From assembly GCA_010645155.1 (NCBI GenBank), contig JAAGOF010000104.1:2003905-2067904 (forward strand): a stretch of DNA of 64,000 nucleotides. The letters run 5' to 3'. Every line of letters starts with the position of its first letter. Position 1 is the stretch's first letter. Below are positions 38,927 to 48,766 of the stretch, piece after piece. Below the pieces are notes generated by a model, which was not told where the DNA came from, ran no database searches, and worked only from the letters and a program-made list of their open reading frames with translations. Made by a program: the position numbers and the translations under genes. Source of the DNA: Tigriopus japonicus (lineage: Eukaryota > Arthropoda > Copepoda > Harpacticoida > Harpacticidae).

Positions 38927-41900
38927 TCATTCGCCCTCATCTTCATTTCGCTTGTCGCTGGCCAAAATCACGTTGTGGATCATTCGGGCCTTGACTCGGA
39001 TGTCTTCATGTGGATGGGTGGTCATGAGGGACTCCAAATGCTCGAGGACGTCGGGTCGATTCTCGTCGCCGTAAAGATGAGAGAACCTGCTGAGAGTTTG
39101 GGGTTCAGAAGATTTGTCTTGGTTGGCATGCTTTCTGTCGATTGAATTCAGGGTGTAAAATCGAAGGTAGAAAGAGGAAGAGGATTAGGAGGAGGGGGAA
39201 AAGGAAGAGAGAAATGAAAATTAATGAGTAGAAGCGTGCGTGGGTTAAGTGTTAACGTACAATAGTAAAGCTCAAATATGTTCTTATCAACTAGACACTA
39301 GGCAAAGTGACCAAAGTTTATTGTTGAGGATTTGAAAATAGATTATGAAATTTTCATTTAAGTTTTAGCGATCTTAATTTTATCGTCATTATTTTGAGTT
39401 TTAGGAGCTAACAAAAAAGATCATGAAGCATCGCTTTATTGGGTTGTCAGTTTGTTTAAAGAAGAGACCTGACAGATATTTACTTTTTCTCTTCATCTTC
39501 TAAAAAAAGTAATACTAAATGGTGATGCAGGTATTAGAAAATGGAAATCATGTCGCTTGGTGATTGTACGAGTGCTTGAAATCTATTTTAAACGAAGCAA
39601 TTGAGATTTCCGTCTCTCTTTATCGCTTCGAAGATTCACGAGCAAAATTTGTCCTGAGAATTCGAAGAACACTCATCTCCTCATTTGAACGCGATTCTTC
39701 AAAATTTCATATTCTAATATTCAAGAAATATTCTATTACCATTTGTATTTGTGATAATTTGGTTCCAATGAATTCAGCGAAAGGGCTTTTGGGGATGTTT
39801 GATTTTTTTAGAAGGGACAGAAATCAACGAACTGTGTTTTCTACATCTGAATAGTTTAACACTGGGTGCATTTCTTGAGCTTGTTGGTATCTGGTTTCTA
39901 TAATGACTTGGCCTGCTTGAAATATGCAACTTTGGGTTTTCTTTTCAAAGCTTTACAAAGCTTTAGCACAGATATCTGTGCCGACATAAACCATAGATTG
40001 GCTTCTGGGGTTAACAAATACTTGAAGAATTCTTCAAAATTTCGAATTACCCCATTCGAATTAAAATTGGGAGTGCAAAAGAATCTTATTTAGGTTGTGA
40101 GGAAATATGTTTTCGTCTTGTTGAAACCGTACAATGTATTTCATATGGGGGTGTAAATATTCAAAGCAAAAAATCAGCCATGTCTCACTTCGCCAAAAGA
40201 AAATCTCCCAAGAAGCTAACCCGGTTCCTAAACATTTAATTCAACAATGTGCTCTCCCAGCCAAGTCAAAGTTTTTCGCTTGATTGGAATTGCTCCATTA
40301 GTGAATTTTCGTGTAGAAGAAAGGTAGGGGATAGTGCAAAAAAGAAGAACTCTTGGCGTGCTTCCCATGTCCCAACTCAGTTTCCCCCATTTTGTGATTA
40401 GAACTGACGATGTCAGGATATTGGCTTACATAGAGTCTGGCTCAGCGGTCTTATCATCGTCCAAGGGTAGATCCAATGTTGGGTCCAGATTCTGCTTATG
40501 AGCCGTGCAAACCAAGTTGGCCAGAAGCGTGATCACACGGAGTAATTGATCCTCGGCCTGACCCTCGTCCAACATATTCCAAACGTATTCTGGCGCCTAC
40601 ACAAAAGTTGAACGAATATACAATGAGAGGTGAGAAAATCCTCCAATACGTGCGGAGCTAACGGATTGATTATAGATAGCTACTAGGCTAGCTAGCAAGC
40701 ACATTGTCTGACTCGGCGAAGATGAACATCTTGACTTAAATGGCGCCGAGTCTGTATGGAGAGAGAGACCAGATCTGACCCTGAGACTTTGGGGTAAAGA
40801 ATAATCGTCTTAGTAACAGAACACACTACGATACTGATCTTTGGTTATGAAAGCCATAACGGGAAATAAAATCTTTTTTGTTGTTGAATTTTCGTCACCT
40901 TTTCACCATAAATAAGTGCATAAAAATGTTTACCTTGGCAGCAAAAAGGTGTTGAACCATGTCCTCGTTTGTAGAGAGATTCACAAGAAGTCTCAGCGAT
41001 TGCATTCTGATTTTGGCATTCTCTGATTGCGTCAGATCGAGTAGCCTTAAAAACAATTTTCGATATGATCAAGATCAAAGATCCTCCCTAAAAATGTATA
41101 CTATAATACCATCTTACCTTGTGAGAGAGCCTTTGAATTGTTTGTGCCAGTTGGACAGAGCAGCAATATTTGTGAGTGTGAGAAGAACGGGATAGATTGT
41201 GAACTCTCCATCTGACGTAAAGGTCGTCTGTCCTTTCCTTCCATAGTCACTGACCTCAATCATTGGCAACAGAATAGGAACCATATGCTAAAAGGACCAT
41301 CATTAGTGATTAGGTGCATTGACAAAATGAGGACAGACTTCTTCAGTACTACTACTTACTCCCATTTCCTTTTGATTCGACGTATTAAGCGCCATATTGC
41401 CTACAGCCGTTAAGGCTGCCCGTTGAACACAGACCTCCGGGTGATTTAATAAATGCTGCAGTCGGACAATCGCACCAGCCTCACGGAGGTGGTCCTGAAA
41501 ATGTAGGTTCAATATTGAACGGAAGGTAAATTGGCCAGTGACTTTTATTGATCACTTGAGGATAATTTAATAAGGATAGCTTGATTCGATTTACATACCT
41601 GATTCGTGGTAAAAGCCGCACTATTGGACACCGTTACCAGAGCTTTTTCCAAGGTGTTGCCATCTTTGGAATGGAGGAGAGCCACCAAACTTTTTGCCTC
41701 GTATGGAGTTAAAATCCTGAAAGTAATAAATCGTTCATGTTTATTTTCAACATTCATGGGTAATCTTTCAATAAATGTTACGGAAGATTTGTTCCTTGAA
41801 AGTTTGAAATGTCGGAAAAGTTAGTTTGGAAAACGTTGGAAGTTTCAAGGACGGCCAAAACCCAATTGCTTTCCCAGGATTATTGGCTTTGCAACCAAGC

Positions 41901-44829
41901 TATTTTGAAAGTGAAAGGAATCTCAATTGACGAGAAGAGCTCGTTTTCTTTGGATTACCGCAGCTTTACGAGTCTTTTCTTGTTCTCTAATCGCCCATGA
42001 TTACAATTTAGTCAGGATTCGTCACGAGTGAATCGAATCCTCTACGATGTTCTCATCATCTTAAAGGGGTACATGCATAAACTACAAAAACAATTCCCAC
42101 CACACACAATAATATCCCACCATTAAAGAATGCCATTATATGGTCTAGTGGGTGATTATGGCCTTCTACTCGGTTCCTTTGCTAATGGTTTGGATTTGAG
42201 GGAATCATTTCCTAAAGGCATGGCAAACATTTTGAGCCCAACCCAACAGAAATATCAAAACGAACGAAGGAAAAACTTCGTTGTAGCAAATGCAAATAAG
42301 CGTGAAAAAAACCAAACTCACTTTGTCGTTCCATCTTCAAAACCTTGGAGTCTTTTTCTCAGTTCCGCTTCTCTTTCATCTAATAACCGTTCGCCTTCAG
42401 CCTCGATTTCATCCTGTTCCTCTCTTGTCGAAAACATGCCCGAATCTGAGTTTCTCAGTTTTAGCGATCTCCGTGACCATCTTTTCTTGAGCATTGGAGG
42501 CAATGAAGCCGACGACCACGTATTTTTCCCATTGTGAGCGAGGTTCTCAATGGAATCACAACGAGAAGCACATCCCAAATGTGTGATGTCAATCGGGCTT
42601 AAGATGCCTCGAGATCGAGTTGGGGAAGACTGCAGTGATCGACTATATGCCAAAGAGGCTTTTCGAGACCGATCATCGTGAAGTTGTAGGGCCAAGATGG
42701 TTTCGGCGAAATGTCGAGCCCGGACATTGAGTTCTCGAATCCTTTCCTGGACGGATAACGGACGGAGAATAAGGCGACCCGGGTGAGAAATATTGGCACC
42801 TGATCCTAAGGTCCCCAAAAGAACCTCAGTCCCAAGGGAAGCCTCCGAGCCTGATAGACGTCGGAGAAAAATCCGGCGACTATAAGGAGATGGTTCATAT
42901 TCGAGGGCCTCGCCTAGAAGAAAGTGAAATCAATGAGCTTCCGGATCATCAGCGCTAGCTCAAGATCGAGATATCAAGGAAGAAGAAAAATCGATGAATG
43001 TGCTTGTATTGAGAGTTTATTTGATGGGAATCATCGTTCAGCCTTGAGCTCTTGGACGGATAAGGGAAAATACTGTCTTTGGTCCTTAAGGTACATGAAT
43101 TTGTAAGCCAGTTTGCTCCCATCACAATGAAGAGTGAATTGAGGATGACCGCGTAAATGTGGTGGATAATGGACGTCCTTGGCATCAATGTCCTTTTGGT
43201 CCAAGGTCCAAAATTGGTTAGCAAACATCTTGAATTGATTTTTAACATAGGTTGAGGAAAGTACATCCTCTTTGGGCATGACGGACACTAATGCACACAG
43301 ATTGGGTTCTTGTTTTATCAAATTGTGAATAAGAGCAAGACTCTTGACCAAGTCGCTCTCATTCTCTGCCCAAGAGGCAATATCATTAACGAGCAGGACC
43401 TCAAATTGGGTCTCTGGCCTCCTTTGGTCGCTTGTGCATAAAAGGGCAGCCAAATATTGTAAAAGTTCCATTGAATTCTCAGGAAAGACCATTTTGAGGC
43501 GCTTTAGAGGATATTCGGGCGACTTCCGAGCCTCTTCTAGCGAGATCAAACGATGCATTTGATTTGGAACAGACTCGAAACGGGTTTTGGATAGGAACAG
43601 AACTTTTTTGTCGTTTGAGAGTAGAATCTTCAATGATACTTGAAACAAGAGATCGGCCGTATGGCTTGGATTGTTGCATAAGAGCACTTGGAATTCTTCC
43701 CATGGTTCTTTTTGTTCCAAGTACGAGGCACATTTTGGGTTCGAAGGAGCATCATCTTTAGGGCAAGGCTCATCTGAGAGTGGCAATAGAAGTTCGGGCA
43801 ATGAGGGCCAACCTTTAAAGGCCATTTTGAAAGGTGTCAACCTGAAATCTACTTCGTCAGACTTTTCACAGTCGAAATGATTGAGTAAAGTAACGGAACT
43901 TCTTTCGCATTGGCCGAGGACGAGACCTTGAGGGACTTTTCCATTTCAGCACGGTCCATGGACATTTTGGGATGTCCACTCTCGGACATCAACATATCTT
44001 TGGTGTGAAGAAGGTGATTAAACTCCAAATACTCTTTAATGAGTTCGTTGATGAGGAAATTTTCGGGTGAAGCTTGCATTGGTAAATCTCGCTGCAATTG
44101 ACTTCCAGATCCGGATTCTTTCAAGGTCGACACAATCTCACTTCTGATCCGACATTTCATCTCTTCGAGTAGTCCTTTTTCTTCTAAAGCAGCCTCAACG
44201 GCGCTTTTGAGATCACTTTTCGATGCCATCATCAAAAATCAATGCTTTTTGGGGATCCTTTATTTTACACTGAAATGGGAGACAAACATAAAGGTGGCCT
44301 TTGAAAGAGGGTCTCGCATGAAAGAACACAAACATTAGGAGCGTCTATCTAGTTCCGGTCATTAGCTGAACAGTATACCCAATCAATTTTTATATCAAAG
44401 ACATCAACCAAAATCAATATCTTAAGAGCTCTTCGCTTCAGTCTTTCAACCGTGGCGATAAATTTGATCCACCAAGAAAACAGGTCATACAAGAATATCA
44501 CTAACATAAGTGATACACAAAGAAAGTTGGGAGCCCACAAACTGGCCACTAAGCAAGATTGATGGTAAGATAGATGATGCAAACACTACCCAAAGCCTGC
44601 ATTCAGACCCTTAATCTAATTGTGCTTTCCTTTCAAACAGCAACAATCCACTAACATTTTCAGTTTTCTTACAACCCATGTCTCCAAACTTGCCTTGATT
44701 CCTGACTAAACGTCGACTAAACGCTTGTCTGGCCACAGAATAGCCCACATAAGCCACTCCAGCAAAAATGGCCGAGCACAAGGCCACCTTATTCACAGTC
44801 TTGTCCGAGGCCGCAGCGCTCGTGGTCAT
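38927..44829 (-). CDS. ARMC10/ARMCX-like armadillo-repeat protein with N-terminal membrane anchor, 8 exons
   Basis: Minus-strand exons 44829-44694, 42913-42322, 41716-41599, 41494-41360, 41287-41118, 41045-40934, 40596-40430 and 39086-38927 (TGA) join in frame to 529 residues. Residues 13-31 (VNKVALCSAIFAGVAYVGYS) form a membrane helix followed by basic residues, like the N-terminal anchor of vertebrate ARMC10, which sits in mitochondrial outer membrane or ER. Residues 46-242 are basic and serine-rich with a coiled-coil-like EEQDEIEAEGERLLDERE stretch. From about 243 onwards come armadillo repeats (LEKALVTVSNSAAFTTNQ, RAALTAVGNMALNTSNQ, RLLVNLSTNEDMVQHL, LLRVITLLANLV), the Arm_2 pattern of the ARMC10/ARMCX family. 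In that family these proteins affect mitochondrial dynamics. The first donor is GC rather than GT (CAAG then GCAAGT). The 1780-bp first intron contains the CEP20 and SWSAP1-like genes. Linking exon 1 to exon 2 rests on phase, anchor and donor consensus. Confidence 0.8.
39165..39220. repeat. Purine-rich GGA/GAAG tract
   Basis: Low-complexity stretch in the last intron of the ARMC10-like gene. On the transcribed strand it is a long pyrimidine tract about 80 nt before the final acceptor. Confidence 0.5.
43016..43021 (-). terminator. Poly(A) signal just after the SWSAP1-like stop
   Basis: AATAAA on the minus strand begins 9 nt past the SWSAP1-like stop and about 100 nt before the second ARMC10-like exon. 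It would allow the nested transcript to end inside the host intron. No such hexamer lies between the CEP20 stop and the SWSAP1-like start. Confidence 0.5.
43031..43825 (-). CDS. SWSAP1-like RecA/RAD51-fold protein with degenerate Walker A, intronless
   Basis: One open frame of 264 codons starts at ATG 43825 and ends at TGA 43031. The order of elements fits a RecA-type core. A strand and loop lie at residues 46-56 (QVLLCNNPSHT, the Walker A position). A second strand, KKVLFLSKTRFESVP, is at 73-87. FEVLLVND at 141-148 has the hydrophobic-strand-plus-Asp form of Walker B, followed by a helix and the strand LCALVSVMP. The layout resembles SWSAP1, the RAD51-paralogue partner of the SWIM protein SWS1 in homologous recombination. 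The Walker A glycines and lysine are absent, so ATP binding is doubtful. The next upstream gene, CEP20, stops only 23 nt before this start on the same strand. The family call is by eye and tentative; the protein-coding nature is well supported by length and composition. Confidence 0.6.
   Translation of the reverse strand: MAFKGWPSLPELLLPLSDEPCPKDDAPSNPKCASYLEQKEPWEEFQVLLCNNPSHTADLLFQVSLKILLSNDKKVLFLSKTRFESVPNQMHRLISLEEARKSPEYPLKRLKMVFPENSMELLQYLAALLCTSDQRRPETQFEVLLVNDIASWAENESDLVKSLALIHNLIKQEPNLCALVSVMPKEDVLSSTYVKNQFKMFANQFWTLDQKDIDAKDVHYPPHLRGHPQFTLHCDGSKLAYKFMYLKDQRQYFPLSVQELKAER
43849..44232 (-). CDS. CEP20: CEP20/FOR20 (FOPNL), centrosomal LisH protein, intronless
   Basis: A 127-residue protein of the FGFR1OP N-terminal-like family, close to the core length of vertebrate CEP20. 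The family acts at centriolar satellites and basal bodies in cilium assembly and cell-cycle entry. The N-terminal helix ends in LLEEMKCRIRSEIV, matching the conserved LKARIRAEV segment. The LisH dimerisation motif follows at about residues 58-88 (NFLINELIKEYLEFN, then SESGHP). The C-terminal PLLYSIIS matches the conserved end of the family domain. Two adjacent ATGs (44232 and 44229) can serve as start. The vertebrate C-terminal tail is lacking. It lies within the first intron of the ARMC10-like gene, on the same strand, and 23 nt ahead of the SWSAP1-like ORF. Confidence 0.88.
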   Translation of the reverse strand: MMASKSDLKSAVEAALEEKGLLEEMKCRIRSEIVSTLKESGSGSQLQRDLPMQASPENFLINELIKEYLEFNHLLHTKDMLMSESGHPKMSMDRAEMEKSLKVSSSANAKEVPLLYSIISTVKSLTK

Positions 44830-45631
44830 GGTTTTGGAAGTTGGCCTTTCGAATTTGAGGATATCGCGTCCTAAATCCGCCTTACGTCACTCTTTAGACC
44901 AAAGCAATGTTGTCCTCATGTTCGTCTTGGATTTGTTTGGATTGAATGGCGCTCAAAATGGCGCGCCAAATCAAGGAAGCCAAACGACACAGTTCTTGGC
45001 AAAGCCACAGAATCAAGAATATCATGGTCCAGGCAATCTTCCGTGGTGGTTCTGCATGACTTCATTGGAGGCTCTGACGAGGCTGTCTCTTTCCCGAGGT
45101 CTCAGCTTCAACTGGAGCCCTAATGACCAGATGGTGAATGTAGTATTCTTCCTCTGACTTTGAAGCCAGTTCCAAAAGGCATGCAAGCGCGAGGCAATTG
45201 GTGGTTCCACGTCCGTTGAGGGCTAACAGGGTGGGAACGGTTCCTTTCTCGTCCTAATTGGGAGCTTTCCAGGGGGCCATTGGGTTTGGGAAAAAGCCGG
45301 GGTGGGTCCATTTGGCCGCGCTTTTGTGGGATAAGGTGGAGAAAGCTGATGGGGATTGGAATGTGCCTGGGATTTACGGGGATCCAAGGGTCCTTGGATC
45401 CTGGGCCAGCCTTGTCAGGTTTTATTAATGCCACCTTCGTATGTAGTAAGTGATCATGCGCGAGCTGATTCATGAATTGGTATTGTGGTGATTGAGTGCC
45501 TTGCACGCACATGATCCTTGTATATCTAAGCACGGAAATTACTTCAAATATTGGGTTTAGGTATATCTACAAGAGACGCTTAGATCAATCTTTCGAAGAA
45601 CCTACATACACTGATCTAACATTTTCTTGCA
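44830..45631. other. Intergenic region upstream of the ARMC10-like gene
   Basis: This stretch should contain the promoter of the minus-strand ARMC10-like gene. A minus-strand frame at 45120-45533 is open for 137 codons and proline-rich but has no recognised domain. No core promoter motif is convincing. Confidence 0.35.
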
Positions 45632-45960
45632 TTACGTCTTCCAAACGCTCAGTTGAAAATGTGATTTTTTTTTTTGACTTTGAGTCTTTAAAGCTAGTTT
45701 ACAATTTGACTGAACCCTGTGAAATAAAAGTCTTACGAGTAAAACAATCACAAGTAGAGATAAGAAAAAAATTACGGCCAGTCCCTCCAATATTCGATCA
45801 ATCCATGGTACATCCTGAAGATAAGGAAACATATACTCAGCTGTTCGAAGCTTCTTATCAAGTGTTTCGGGCACGGAAAGTATAATGGATATCGATTTTG
45901 AGTATGGACCGCTGGTTGAAACCGAGTAAGAGGGCTTTCTCTTTATTACCTTGGAAAAGC
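45632..45960 (-). CDS. Possible exon or small ORF with one membrane helix
   Basis: The minus strand is open from about 45960 to the stop at 45632. It reads like a protein with a soluble part (SIILSVPETLDKKLRTAEYM), then DVPWIDRILEG and a strong membrane helix, GLAVIFFLSLLVIVLLV, followed by basic residues. The only in-frame ATG lies just before FPYLQDVPW, giving a peptide of about 64 residues; otherwise this would be an internal exon. A GTAAGA donor follows the helix in phase 0. No family is recognised. The plus strand is also open here over 45496-45885, and the 5' end overlaps the proposed first exon of the zinc-finger gene, so the call is uncertain. Confidence 0.3.
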
Positions 45961-47301
45961 GTCAGAGGGCGTCGTGTGCCTTTTGTGGAACCATCAGCGG
46001 TTCAGGTTCTGCCATCATGGATGGGAATGTTTTTCAATCTATTAAATTAGAACCTGACGAATGCAATAGAAGTTTCGAAGTCGATTTAAAAACTACAGTG
46101 ATTCTTCCAATCGAGGCTCAAGAAAGGCAGAGCCAAGACCTAGATCAAAGTACGTACTTTCGTTGTTTCAAGTGCGAACATCCGTTTCACACCGAACTTG
46201 GTCGTCGGAACCATGAAAGTGTTTGTAAGGCAATTGGACCAAATATTGATTTGACGTGCTCTAAATTTGACAAGACGCACGAGGACACATTTAGCTTTCG
46301 CGCTACTGTAATAATATTTGAAAAATCCCTCTTCAAGAACATTTGCAGGGATCAAGATGTGGATATCTCACTCACAGGAAGAGATGTCTTAGAAACCAAA
46401 CATACGAATCCATCCCAAATAGATATGTCGTGCAATAGGTGTCTTTTAGTGTTCCCAAATATGGAACGATTTGCTCAACATGAGATCGCTCACACGTGTT
46501 TAAAAGAGACCGAAGCCACTTTTCCGCACATTTGCGGTGATTGCGGACAAGATTTTCCAACCTTGGAGGCTGTTGATGTCCATATAACGAATAGTTCCAA
46601 TGCTTGTCAAAATCGACCCAAAGTTGTTTTCCCCTGTCGCATCTGTCATCGGATGTTCCAAAGGCGAGATAAACTTCGAGAGCACATCATGGATCATCTT
46701 GGAGGAGTCACAGCCGAGCCAAAGTACAAATGCAAGCACTGCCAAATGTCATTTGAAGGCGTTACATTGTTTGCCATTCATCTTCGGGGCCATAATGGCA
46801 ACGATTCGATTGTATGCAAAACTTGCCGGAAAACGTTCCATTCAGAATCTGCCCTAAAGAAGCACGAACGGATTCATACAGGTGGGTTCGCTGAAAGCTC
46901 ACTCTGTGTTGTTTTTTTTGTTATGCCATTACTTTTTCCAATGTGCTCCCTTTTTAGGAGAGAAGCCTTTTGGGTGCGATAAGTGCTCAAGCAGGTTTTT
47001 CGCTCGTGAAACATTGAACCGACATCAAAAGGTGCATGAAAATGCATTGGGAGATCTCCTCTATGGATCAGTACATTCATGCCAAACCTGCAACAGGGAT
47101 TTTTCAAAGCGAGGAGACCTGGATAAACACCTCAATTTGATCCATAATCACCGATTTGAGACTTCAAGTGACCCTAAAAATTCAGGCTTACAAAGCAAAC
47201 GATTCAAGCACGCTGCAAAAACCTACACCAGAAAGAGAGCAGTTAAGATTGAGTCCAGTATTTCCATAAAAAATGAGCCTCTTTTTGGCGATGAAAAATA
47301 A
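45885..47301 (+). CDS. C2H2 zinc-finger protein with about eight fingers
   Basis: A nuclear, presumably DNA-binding protein of about 422 residues. Proposed exons are 45885-45925, 45998-46881 and 46958-47301 (TAA). The last intron (76 bp) is certain because it restores the canonical HTGEKPFGC linker. The small first exon rests on phase and splice consensus; without it the start is ATG 46017. An N-terminal SIKLEPDE and a C-terminal VKIESS resemble sumoylation sites. Fingers follow from about residue 67 (degenerate), then 160, 195, 226 (CRICHRMFQRRDKLREH), 256 (CKHCQMSFEGVTLFAIH), 285 (CKTCRKTFHSESALKKH), 315 (CDKCSSRFFARETLNRH) and 349 (CQTCNRDFSKRGDLDKH). The tail is basic. Only one linker is the TGEKP type, so tandem binding probably uses the last fingers. 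No orthologue can be named. Confidence 0.8.
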
Positions 47302-47302
47302 A
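47297..47302 (+). terminator. Poly(A) signal overlapping the zinc-finger gene stop codon
   Basis: AATAAA overlaps the TAA stop (47299-47301). If used, the 3' UTR would be only 10-30 nt long. Confidence 0.4.
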
Positions 47303-48766
47303 AGGTTGCTTCCCAAGAAAACGTCAAAGTCTGATGCGTTTTATTGCTTTGTGCCAAACGTCATTGAGAAGATCTCAACAAACAGATTTTTTTTGACAAA
47401 ATATTAACGAACTTTTTCTTACAATAACGTTCCTATGACATCCATCAAGAAGAGAATTGCTCGATCACTGGTTCGAAAACTTTATGGGTCCTGAAAGATT
47501 TTTACAAACTGTCATGAAATTCCAATATTTCCAACTATCAAAGTTTCAAACAATTTGGACATCTGTTTCTAACAACCTTTTCCCAACGATTTTCGTTGGA
47601 CACTTTTATTGATATCTTTTATAAGTTATCCTTTACAATCCCACGGAAAAATTGTCTGTGTCTTAAACTTTAGAAGTTAGGGATGTTGTTTCATATTTTG
47701 AAGCAAGACGCCGATGGCCAACTAATGGCGCCCGTGCCTTATTTTTAAGGCTTTGAAAGTAGCTTCAAAAATTAACATCAAAGAGGCCATGGGTCAAAAA
47801 AAGAAGAAGAAGCCCTGTCTTCGATTGTGATAAAAAAGAGACGGCGAAAATTGAACCGCACCATAATTTAAACTTTATTTACTAAGCTACAGTGAAGGCA
47901 TACTCGTGGTTAATTAACTAAAAATTAAGTCTACGAAGATGTAGTTGAAGTTTCGTTGATACATGTGTTTTAATCAAAGGTGGGTCAATATCTAGATAAT
48001 GTAATTAGTTACAATTATTTCGTTAAAGTGTAATGTCAAAGACATGTCAATTATGTTGCATCGAGTACTATACATCATGGCGACCCATCAACATACATAT
48101 TCAACATGAAATAGTAGCTATAGAAAATGAATGATCATGTGTGCTTGGATTGTTTCCAAATCGAAAATTGGCTTTGGAGCGTTTAACCAAGGCCTCCTGT
48201 CAAAAAGATACCGTTTATGTATTTGCTTATCGAATTCGAATTTGCTCACTCATTTTTGCCACGACAATTTTGCTCCGAATTCACCTCACAGATCACTTTA
48301 AAAAGTTCGAACCAACGAGTATTGGACTTTTTTGCCTGCAACCAACAAAAAAAGATTCGTGTCTTGTGACATTCACGGAGAATATCAATCTATGTTATCA
48401 TTGACTCGGTCATCGAAGTAAGTACTCAAGTTTTTAAGTCTCAAGATTTATATCAAACAAAGCGGAAGAAGTGGCTAATTCATTTAAAAAGTCTAAAACT
48501 GGAAAACCTTGATTTGGAAGGCAACAATGAGATTTCAATGGAGAGCTCACAAACAGTTTGAATTAATATTAGTTGTAACCGAACGATCTTCTCTGAAATC
48601 TAAACAAAGCAGAGAAATAAAAAATGCTGTTTCCCAAAGGACAAAAAAATCAAGTATTGATTGAATAGTTGCATTGCTCATCCTGATGAACTAGTTATTG
48701 ATATGACACAAAATGACATCGAATCTGCGGACGCGTGATCTATTAGAACGGGTGAACAGAATTTCC
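47303..48766. other. Intergenic DNA between convergent genes
   Basis: It separates the 3' ends of the plus-strand zinc-finger gene and minus-strand ANKMY2. It is AT-rich, with a GTAATTAGTTACAATTA block at 48001-48017 similar to the repeat at 247-753. No gene is recognised. Confidence 0.4.
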
